Below are positions 9,001 through 14,664 of a DNA stretch of 64,000 bases, in pieces. The stretch is from Symbiodinium natans (taxonomy: Eukaryota; Sar; Dinophyceae; Suessiales; Symbiodiniaceae). Made by a program: the position numbers and the translations under genes. Location: the NCBI GenBank assembly GCA_905221605.1, contig CAJNDS010001435.1, positions 665,001-729,000 of the forward strand. The letters are read 5' to 3'. Numbering within the stretch: position 1 is the first letter of the stretch; every line of letters starts with the position of its first letter. The notes below the pieces were generated by a model. It saw only the letters and a program-made list of their open reading frames with translations, had not been told where the DNA came from and made no database searches.

Positions 9001-10610
9001 CTTGACGAGGCCTGTGGCATCGTCGTAGGCATAGGTGAAGCACATGGTCTCGTTGGAGGTGCAAAACAAGGGGCAGGGGCCCCATTCCTTGTCCCAACCT
9101 TGCTTCTCCAATAACCACGGGGAATCAGATTAAACTTTGTTAATTCCTACAGAATGAGGAAGGGAAATGAGGTTCAACTTTCTTAACTTCTACAGAATGA
9201 GGAAACCCAAAAGAGTTTAAAGCTCAACTCTTGGCGAAGTAAGCAACAATAAGAGGACCACTCGTCACGGCAAGTGTGTTCCTGAGCTCGTGGGCGCTGC
9301 CGGCTTTGGGGATTCCCAGCAAAAGGAGAGGTCTGCCATGCATGTTTGGGTTTGGGCATAGGGTTTCGGGTTCAGGGTTTAGGGTTCAGGGTTTAGGGTT
9401 CAGGGTTTAGGGTTTGGGGTTTAGGGTTTAGGGTTTAGGGTTTAGGGTTTAGGGTTTAGGGGTTAGGGGTTAGGGGTTTAGGGTCTAGGGTTTAGGGACA
9501 GCTGCCACTTGCTGCGAGCGTCAGTGGCGTTGTCACCTGAGCTGCGCCCCATCTGCAATTTTTAACCCGCGAAGCTCTAAAGTCCAAGACCTTCGGACTC
9601 ATTAACCCTAAACCCTAAACCCTAAACCCTCCTAAACCCTAAACCCTAAACCCAAACCCTAAACCATAAACCCTAAACCCTAAACCCTTTCACCCTAGGC
9701 CCTAGGCCCTAGCAGTGACGATGGCACAGCTCCGCAAGTGCTGTTCAGTCGCACGTCACGTCGTAAGGGTCGTAGCACCTGAGCTGCAGACCAACTGGCA
9801 AACGGCCGCAAGCCCCAACGTAAAGAAACACCTAGGCCTTCAAGCAAAGGCCTCCAAGGAGCCCTAAACCCTAAACCCCAGCCCTAACCCCTAAACCCTA
9901 GCCCTAAACCCTAAACCCTAGCCCTAAACCCTAAACCCCAAGCCCTAAACCCTAAACCCTGAAACCAAACCAACGGACCTCAACCCTGAGCAGCAACCCT
10001 AAGAATGCGGCAGGGGCTCCCCTCGGACTTCGGCGTGCAGACCTTAGGGTTTAGGGTTAGGGTCTGTTTTGAAGCGTTTCAAAACAAGGCGAGTCGTGAA
10101 CCTCCCGGCCTTGAAGCCCCACGACTCACAGGAGACCTCCCACTCCTCGTTGCAGGGGCAGCCTTCCTCGTAGGTCGCGCACGTCATCTTCCCGTCTGAC
10201 TCCCAGTCAACCTCCCCGTCGTCATCGTACTCAAACTGGTAGCAGCTCATCTCCTCACAGTAGCCTGGCAGGGAGATCATTCACCCCCGGAAGCGCCTTA
10301 TGCAACACGACCTGAGGCACGCTGCACCCTAAACCCTAAACCCCAAACCCTAAAACCCCAAACCCTAAAACCTAAACCCTAAACCCTAAGCATGAGATCT
10401 GGGGCGCACCGTAGAACCCACCGCCGTTGTATCCGCCGGCACCCCCGTTATATCCGCCCATGCCGTGGGAGCCGTTGTAATCATCGGGGTAGCCGCCCCA
10501 GTCGGAGTAGTTGTCATTGTAGCCATGGTAGTCGGAGTTATTGTAGTCGGAGTAATTGTACGTCGAATTGTCCGAATAAGTTAAATCGCTCTCTTGGTCC
10601 TCGGACTTCG
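1..10610 (-). CDS. Multi-exon gene for a cysteine-rich modular (probably secreted) protein; 3' end beyond window start
   Basis: About 25 short minus-strand exons (roughly 35-165 nt) encode one repeating cysteine module. It has three parts: A, [WY]C-x(4-7)-CP[VIL]xC-x(4)-[EQ]-x-x-C; B, YDxxGxxxW; and C, [NE]TC-x(5-7)-CPC-x(4-9)-C. The order A-B-C-A-B-C is kept along the minus strand, and splicing consecutive exons gives continuous module frames: 9012-9098 joins 8665-8736 as YDDATGEVDWMAGYNETCAP, and 4957-5017 joins 4605-4664 as CPCHPEWEKSCGWCIS. One exon (10102-10264) holds B and C unsplit and serves as a template. The even cysteines suggest disulfides and extracellular or vacuolar location; this is inferred, and no signal peptide was found. 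I recognise no named domain family. The introns are almost entirely telomere-like repeats. The 5' end is uncertain, possibly near the Tyr/Gly-rich exon at 10396-10610 or further upstream. Confidence 0.72.
131..299 (+). repeat. Telomere-like (TTTAGGG)n tract
   Basis: About 24 units, nearly perfect at first, then drifting to TTTCGGG at 268-293. It sits between exon 1-99 and exon 905-977, so within an intron. The DNA from 300 to about 680 is degenerate TTTAGGG-derived sequence with no coding signal. Confidence 0.95.
905..977 (-). CDS. Exon: B-type unit
   Basis: The minus-strand frame GFKSDYNATGYPESFKEQCV follows an AAAG|G acceptor. It matches the B unit (acidic/aromatic, Gly turn) and ends at the first Cys of a C unit. 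The lower boundary is uncertain. Confidence 0.5.
1300..1371 (-). CDS. Exon: A unit (CPVTC)
   Basis: Encodes EEYCVASAESCPVTCSSTQE then KC. Acceptor CGGAG|GAG. It joins in frame to the upstream exon 1659-1763 (FGAE|EYC) if that exon uses a GA donor. Confidence 0.75.
1659..1763 (-). CDS. Exon: C unit (CPCGANAKMC)
   Basis: Encodes DYNAPINETCVAKDKTCPCG and then ANAKMCKWTDEFGAE. The acceptor is CTGAG|GAC. The 5' splice site that keeps frame with the next exon is GAG|GA, a GA donor. Confidence 0.8.
1871..1989 (-). CDS. Exon: A unit plus start of B unit
   Basis: Encodes GFSYCESTFYGCPVQCSEDQ then KICYPISFTAEGD. It has the CPVQC core and the DQKICYP tail seen in other A units. Acceptor GTGCAG|GC at about 1990. 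The lower boundary is approximate. Confidence 0.8.
2098..2188 (-). CDS. Exon: C unit (CPCGENSVRC)
   Basis: Encodes DSCAPKGQECPCGENSVRCA. Acceptor TCCAG|GC. It is the same C unit as at 1659-1763, and the gene order A-C-A-C is kept. Confidence 0.75.
2411..2480 (-). CDS. Exon: A unit (CPREC)
   Basis: Encodes DECPRECTDQEQECWLTNFD after CTGAG|GAC. CPxxC followed by EQxCW marks the A unit. Confidence 0.7.
2660..2771 (-). CDS. Exon: A unit (CPVVC) with extra cysteines
   Basis: Encodes DTCSPQNDDWFCPVVCDTTA then KLCGTGFSAYCIP. Acceptor CTAAG|GAC. It has an extra CG..YC pair compared with other A units, so it is a divergent module. Confidence 0.7.
3035..3098 (-). CDS. Exon: B/C-type unit
   Basis: Encodes CPCAGFDSDGFMTWKDSCAK if the exon starts directly after CTAG. 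The DSDGF..W.DSC order matches B running into C. The unusual acceptor (AG|T) lowers confidence. Confidence 0.45.
3409..3449 (-). CDS. Micro-exon: end of A unit
   Basis: About 41 nt encoding PLTCADNEMYCYE, bounded by CTCAG|GCCC and a possible GAA|GTAGGA donor. The pattern C-ADNEMYCYE matches the tail of other A units. Confidence 0.5.
3529..3745 (+). repeat. (AACAAT)n microsatellite
   Basis: Hexamer AACAAT repeats with CCAAT/GACAAC variants, turning into AAT/AAG-rich sequence at 3700-3740. The long Ile/Val or Thr/Ile frames across it are repeat artefacts. The same hexamer forms the intron array at 14479-14600. Confidence 0.95.
3785..3830 (-). CDS. Micro-exon: A/B junction
   Basis: Encodes EDGKDACYPKEWYS after GGCAG|GAG, similar to DQKICYPISF in exon 1871-1989. 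The 3' limit is uncertain because the frame stays open to about 3765. Confidence 0.5.
4084..4168 (-). CDS. Exon: B end plus C unit (CVCEDNEYTC)
   Basis: Encodes YHYTSGNESCATSSGCVCED then NEYTCSE. Acceptor CCAAG|GC. It joins upstream exon 4605-4664 in frame as ETC-CYHYTSG through a GC donor. The CPC core is CVC here. Confidence 0.75.
4280..4385. mobile_element. MITE-like element, family 1
   Basis: About 105 bp with terminal inverted repeats: GGAGGTTCATGGGTAGC on the left and, reverse-complemented on the right, GGAGGTTCATGGATGC. No coding capacity. It sits in the intron between exons 4084-4168 and 4605-4664. Related copies are near 26.85, 46.68, 51.24 and 54.68 kb. Confidence 0.75.
4605..4664 (-). 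CDS. Exon: A unit (CPVDC)
   Basis: A 60-nt exon encoding GWCISKSESCPVDCGDMETC. Acceptor GCAAG|GC; the donor ACCTGCT|GC keeps frame with 4084-4168. Confidence 0.82.
4957..5017 (-). CDS. Exon: C unit (CPCHPEWEKSC)
   Basis: A 61-nt exon encoding ETCANETDGCPCHPEWEKSC. Acceptor TTGCAG|GAG and canonical donor TGCG|GTTTTG. Joining to 4605-4664 restores SCGWCIS in frame, which confirms both borders. Confidence 0.85.
5213..5276 (-). CDS. Exon: B unit
   Basis: Encodes LYCYETPYDSNGEIDWYGTW then K. Acceptor CTGAG|GC. The frame into 4957-5017 (GTWK|ETCA) requires a GA donor, AAG|GACCTG. The same join is unspliced in exon 10102-10264 (SDGKMTCA), which supports it. Confidence 0.82.
5490..5539 (-). CDS. 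Exon: B-type unit
   Basis: Encodes TFWCDTLNYEESRT, resembling FTYAYDD and HTPYGGD of other B units. A further small open stretch at about 5405-5455 (DATLSTEHQK) could be the tail of the next A unit. Confidence 0.5.
5755..5847 (-). CDS. Exon: A unit (CPVSC)
   Basis: Encodes ELCVMEWGSYCQSKVYGSCP then VSCAANQS. The acceptor AACAG|GAG lies within 12 bases of a telomeric tract (5857-5993), so the tract practically abuts the exon. Confidence 0.82.
6631..6687 (-). CDS. Exon: C unit (CPCDDQH)
   Basis: Encodes TCQAQDQHCPCDDQHE after TCCAAG|G. It joins exon 5755-5847 as DDQHE-ELCVMEW in frame, which completes a C-to-A transition. Confidence 0.75.
6778..6823 (-). CDS. Possible exon: C-like unit (CVC)
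   Basis: Encodes GECRITGCVCGA after ACAAG|GCC. It may be an alternative or decayed C unit, because the neighbour at 6631-6687 already supplies one. Confidence 0.35.
6962..7032 (-). CDS. Exon: B unit
   Basis: Encodes VCWHTPYGGDGYPDWSLPGN then QT. Acceptor GTCAG|GTG. The frame joins exon 7772-7867 exactly as GDDQQ-VCWHTPY. Confidence 0.8.
7772..7867 (-). CDS. Exon: C end plus A unit (CPITC)
   Basis: Encodes NPTWEQKCTDDWGSWCTSKL then DSCPITCGDDQQ. Its donor CAACAG|GCAGGG is GC type and gives the right frame into 6962-7032. The WEQKC start is the tail of the CPC unit in 8665-8736. Confidence 0.82.
8345..8478. mobile_element. MITE-like element, family 2 (diverged copy)
   Basis: Shares the internal segments CAAAAGGACACCCA, TATACACTCACCAA and ACACTCACCAATAACAG with the copies at 18598-18700 and 41448-41580. 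The ends are diverged (GAAGCAGGG on the left). Confidence 0.65.
8665..8736 (-). CDS. Exon: B end plus C unit (CPCAS)
   Basis: Encodes EVDWMAGYNETCAPLAEGCP then CAS. Acceptor CTGGAG|GAG. The frame then meets a TGA within a few codons, so splicing out before it (near GCCTCC) is required. Confidence 0.78.
8752..8940 (+). repeat. Telomere-like (TTTAGGG)n tract
   Basis: Two long runs with a TTTAATG interruption near 8820, ending in TTTGGGG variants. It fills the intron between exons 8665-8736 and 9012-9098. Confidence 0.95.
9012..9098 (-). CDS. Exon: A unit (CPLFC) plus B start
   Basis: Encodes GWDKEWGPCPLFCTSNETMC then FTYAYDDAT. Acceptor GCAAG|G. The donor GCCACAG|GCCTCG is GC type and restores DDATGEVDW with exon 8665-8736, matching the unspliced DDDGEVDW of exon 10102-10264. 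Confidence 0.82.
9745..9778 (-). CDS. Micro-exon: B-type unit
   Basis: Encodes CYDPYDVTCD after CTCAG|G and then reaches a stop, so it can only be a micro-exon of about 34 nt. A weak open stretch at 9500-9560 (GDNATDARSKW) may be a companion. Confidence 0.4.
10102..10264 (-). CDS. Exon: unsplit B+C unit, template for the module
   Basis: The longest exon of the cysteine module: GYCEEMSCYQFEYDDDGEVD, then WESDGKMTCATYEEGCPCNE, then EWEVSCESWGFKAG. Acceptor CTGCCAG|GC and donor GGAG|GTTCAC are canonical. It shows the B-to-C joins that are split by introns elsewhere, so it validates the frames inferred for the others. Confidence 0.88.
10396..10610 (-). CDS. Exon: Tyr/Asn/Gly/Ser-rich low-complexity segment
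   Basis: The frame is open over about 70 codons and rich in Tyr, Asn, Asp, Ser and Gly (SDYNNSDYHGYNDNYSDWGG, then GGYNGG repeats). Such segments act as flexible linkers or adhesive/structural domains. It lies upstream of the cysteine modules and may be their N-terminal part; that link is inferred from position. Confidence 0.5.
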
Positions 10611-10869
10611 TGAACATCAAGAACCCCTCCGCTCCCAACATCCCGCACCAAACCCGAAACACACTTAAAGCCCAAACCTACAAAACTCTCAGTCATAAGT
10701 CCCCAAATCCCCTAAACCCCCCCCCCTAAAACCCCGAAATCCCCCAAAACCCCCTAAATCTTCCGAAATCCCTTCAAACGCCTAAAACCCCTATTTATCC
10801 CTAAGACCACGAAACCCCTAAACAACCCTAAACCTCAACCCTAAACCCTAAACCCTAAACCCTACACCC

Positions 10870-10955
10870 TAAACCCTCAACCCTGGCAAGGCTCTCCGAT
10901 GGCTGTGGCAAGAAAGCTGCACAGGAGGGAGACTCGTAGAGGCCACATCCCCTTG
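10870..10955 (-). CDS. Possible small exon
   Basis: Non-repeat island between telomeric tracts with an open minus frame (GCGLYESPSCAAFLPQPSES). Two cysteines and the island position suggest an exon; another frame is also open. Confidence 0.25.
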
Positions 10956-10956
10956 G

Positions 10957-11200
10957 CAGGGTTTAGGGTTTAGGGTTTAGGGTTTAGGGTTTAGGGTTTA
11001 GGGTTTAGGGTTTAGGGTTTAGGGTTTAGGGTTTAGGGTTTAGGGTTTAGGGTTTAGGGTTTAGGTTTATGGTTTAGGGTTTAGGGTTTAGGGTTTAGGG
11101 TTTAGGGTTTAGGGTTTAGGGTTTAGGGTTTAGGGTTTAGGGTTTAGGGTTTAGGGTTTAGGGTTTAGGGTTTAGGGTTTAGGGTTTAGGGTTTAGGGTT
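10957..11200 (+). repeat. Telomere-like (TTTAGGG)n tract, about 240 bp
   Basis: One of the longest pure tracts, with a single TTTATGG variant near 11067. It is followed to 11280 by degenerate repeats. Confidence 0.95.
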
Positions 11201-11229
11201 TCCGGGCTAAGGGTGTAGCTTTAGGGGGT

Positions 11230-13800
11230 TCAGGGGTTTAAGGGGGTCAGGGGTTTAAGGGGGTCAGGGTTTAGGGCTTGTGCATTTAGGTTTAGGGATT
11301 ACGGCTTCAGGGAAGAGATGCACGATGCAGGAGCAAGAACACATCGAAGCCTCACAAAAAGGCAACGCAAAGCCGGGCGCCTGGCACGGCAGGCGAATTG
11401 CCCAAGCAACTGCCCGCTGCCCTAACTACCACAATCCAAACGGCTCGATTCGGCTCCTAAACTAAAACCCTGTCATGTCCACCAATACAATACAGCCAAA
11501 ACAAACCTAAAACCCAAACCGTAGACTGAAATTCCATGCACCATCAATAAACCCTAAACCCAGATGGCTCCTTCCACATCTAAAGATTTATGCAGACTCG
11601 GAGGTAAGGAACGGGAAAGCACCGAGCGATCGGGAGCTGCACAGCTCGATATGGGAGCTTCCAAGCTCAAGAGGGTGTAGGGTTCAGGGTCTAGGCTTTA
11701 GGCTTTAGGCTTTTTAGGCTTTAGGCTTTAGGCTTTTTAGGCTTTAGGCTTTAGGCTTTCGGCTTTCGGCTTTCGGCCTTCGGCTTTCGGCTTTAAGCTT
11801 TCGGCTTTAGGCTTAGGCTTTAGGCTTTTGGCTTTAGGCTTTAGGCTTTAGGCTTTAGGCTTTAGGCTTTAGGCTTTAGGCTTTAGGCTTTAGGCTTTAG
11901 GCTTTAGGCTTTAGGCTTTAGGCTTTAGGCTTTAGGCTTTAGGCTTTATGCTTTAGACTTTAGGCTTTAGGCTGTAGGCTTTAGGCTTTAGGCTTTAGGC
12001 TTTAGGCTTTAGGCTTTAGGCTTTAGGCTTTAGGCTTTAGGCTTTAGGCTTTAGGCTTTAGGCTTTAGGCTTTAGGCTTTAGGCTTTATGCTTTAGGCTT
12101 TAGGCTTTAGGCTTTAGGCTTTAGGCTTTAGGCTTTAGGCTTTAGGCTTTAGGCTTTAGGCTTTAGGCTTTAGGCTTTAGGCTTTAGGCTTTAGGCTTTA
12201 GGCTTTAGGCTTTAGGCTTTAGGCTTTAGGCTTTAGGTGGAGACTCCAACATCTTCTGCAGAAATGACGACACTGGTCGTATGGCATGATAAGAGGGAAC
12301 CCCAAATAGCTCAACTCAATGGAATTTAGGATTCCCAATGCAGCAAGAGGGAATTCCGCACTCCAGCCAAAACATTGTCGTTGACACGGTCCTTTGTTCG
12401 TCAGCGAACCAAGTCTACAACGATTTGCGAGCTATCCGCTTCCTACAAATCAGCCGGGCGCACATCACAACCCTAAGGCGTAACCCCAAGAAGAACAGTG
12501 CAGCCGCAAGCATTTTCTCATTGCGTTGGGCTCAAAGGCCTCCGCCGAAGGCCTCCGCCTGGCCGGGAAGAGCGCAAACAGAATAGGGACCCTATCAAGG
12601 ACGAACCATCTTAGGATCTAGTATCTCGGCTTGCGGCTTTGGAGCGTGTGTTGTGGCAGGATGTAGGGATACAGTGCTCAGAAATTGGGTTACAGGGCTT
12701 AGGATTCAAGAGCCTGTACCACAAAACTGAGCCCCTAGATTCGCAGCAGAGGGGTTGCCCCATTGTGGGCATCCGGATGGCTTAGGATTTCGTTTGGGGT
12801 TTGGGGTTTAGGGTTTAGGGTTTACAGTTTAGGGTCTAGGGTTTAGGGTTTACGGTTTCGGGTTTCGGGTTTAGGGGTGCACTGCACTGCACTGCTGTTG
12901 TTGAAACACCGGAGGAGTTTTTGGGGGGCATATTCGGGGGGCATATTCGGGGGGGGGACACTTATTTTGGGTAAATACCCATATAGTCTTCCAAAGGTGC
13001 CCCAGATGTTTCCCCCCCACAACAGTACAAACCCAATTTTAGGTCTTATCAAGGGGTTTAGGGTTTGGGTTTAAGGTTTGCGGTTTAGGGTTTAGGGTTT
13101 AGGGTTTAGGGTTTAGGGTTTAGGGTTTACGGTTTCGGGTTTCGGGTTTCGGGTTTATTGTTTAGGGTTTAGGGTTTGGGGTCTAGGGGCCCCCTCAAAG
13201 TAGCGTTCAGAGTAGGACGCCGGAGAATGCCAGTAAAGGCTTCCACACCGAATCCAAACCCCATACCCTCAACTTCAACCCTAAACCCTAAACCCTAAAC
13301 CCTAAACCCTAAACCCTAAACCCTAAATTCTAAACCCTAAACCCTAAACCCTAAACCCTAAACCCTAAACCCTGAACCCTAAACCCTAAACCCCAGCCTT
13401 GGGGGGGTTGAAGTCCAAGGGCTTTTGGGCTTCAGAGTCGTGAGATCAACCCTCGGTTGCCCTGCCTGTCACCGGTGGAGAGATCCGAAGGCCAAAGGCC
13501 TTCCTGTGTCCCGGGACACCTTGCAACAGGTCGTGGATGCGTGGGGGGGGGGGGGGGGGCAGAGTCTCTAAACCCTAAACCCTAAACCCTAAAACCCTAA
13601 ACCCTAAACCCTAAACCCTCGGGTTTAGGTGCTTGGGCTCGCAAGCTGGTGTGGCTTGAGGCTTTCGGGCTCCCCCCCCGCGCTGCTCCCCCCCCCCCAC
13701 ACTTTTTGGCGCGCTTCGCTAACTTCGTAGTAGAGGTGCCCGTGGAAAAGCAAGCTCCTTTCCTCATCAACATCGCGACCTAAGGTCGAACCTGATGTTG
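11230..13800. other. Mostly non-coding repeat region between two genes
   Basis: Apart from the TTTAGGC array and telomere-like tracts at 12790-12875, 13078-13180, 13265-13395 and 13565-13620, I see no convincing gene at 11.28-11.65, 12.24-12.78 or 12.88-13.05 kb. A weak minus-strand frame at 13690-13800 (DVDEERSLLFHGHLYYEVSE) resembles the YCYE tail of the cysteine module and could be a decayed or distant exon. A pure G run is at 13540-13559. Confidence 0.5.
11689..12235 (+). repeat. Homogenised variant array (TTTAGGC)n
   Basis: About 75 units of the heptamer TTTAGGC, with a block of TTTCGGC near 11757-11800 and rare TTTATGC units near 11945 and 12085. One base differs from the telomeric heptamer in every unit, so the variant was amplified as an array of its own. 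Confidence 0.95.
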
Positions 13801-14007
13801 TGGGCAAGTCTTTGTGCTGTAGGCTCTGAACGGATTACAGGCGAGCCATGGCACAGGATCAGTAACAGCACCCTCACCAGTGAGAATACCTGCGCAGAGG
13901 TATAAAAACACCCAGCTGATGGGGTACACAGTCGCAAGCCAGCCCAGCGGACTTGCGAGGATTCATGGCTCCGGGATACGCAACGGTATCCCAGAAGGCT
14001 ATTAATT

Positions 14008-14388
14008 TCAACTCAGCATTAACATGAGGGATGCGAGTAACACGGGTGCCAGCTGCATCTTCGTCGTGGCCGCCACCCATGCACCTCCCTCGCCATCACC
14101 ACCATCTGTGGTGTTGTCGGTCCAATTAGCTGTCACGGTGGTCTCGGTAGCTGTCATACTGGTGACGGTTGTAACCGTCGAGGTGTGCGTCATGGTAGCT
14201 GATGTCGAGGTCACCGTGACCGTCGTGATGGTGGTCGTCGTCGAGGTCGTTGTCGTCGTGGTCAGGTCCACGAGATCAACGACCACGCCATCATCAAGGA
14301 AGTCGGTCTCATAGTTGGTGCCGGCCGGCACGACCAAGATCTTGTTGTAGGCAAAACTGGCCATGCTGATGCTGACACTGTACATATC
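14008..14388 (-). CDS. Terminal exon: Thr stalk and GPI-like tail
   Basis: Starts after CCCAG|G with DMYSVSISMASFAYNKILVV, has a run of Thr/Ser/Val residues (about residues 43-95), an NWTDNTT segment with N-glycosylation sequons, and ends MQLAPVLLASLMLMLS-stop. The hydrophobic end gives the membrane-anchor inference. Confidence 0.75.
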   Translation of the reverse strand, partial: DMYSVSISMASFAYNKILVVPAGTNYETDFLDDGVVVDLVDLTTTTTTSTTTTITTVTVTSTSATMTHTSTVTTVTSMTATETTVTANWTDNTTDGGDGEGGAWVAATTKMQLAPVLLASLMLMLS

Positions 14389-14608
14389 CTGGGGTCAGCA
14401 CTGCACACCGAACCGCTAGCCACGTTAGAAACCATCGGAGAAAGCAACCCCAAAACATGAGAAAGTCTGATTATTAAAAATAAATAACAATAACAATAAC
14501 AATAACAATAACAATAACAATAACAATAAAAATAACAATAACAATAACAATAACAATAACAATAGCAATAACAATAACAATAACAATAACAATAGCAATA
14601 ACAATCAA

Positions 14609-14664
<56 letters not shown>

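Noticed and set aside
131-12235. CRISPR array
   Set aside because: The repeats are direct heptamers without unique spacers, in a eukaryotic gene context.
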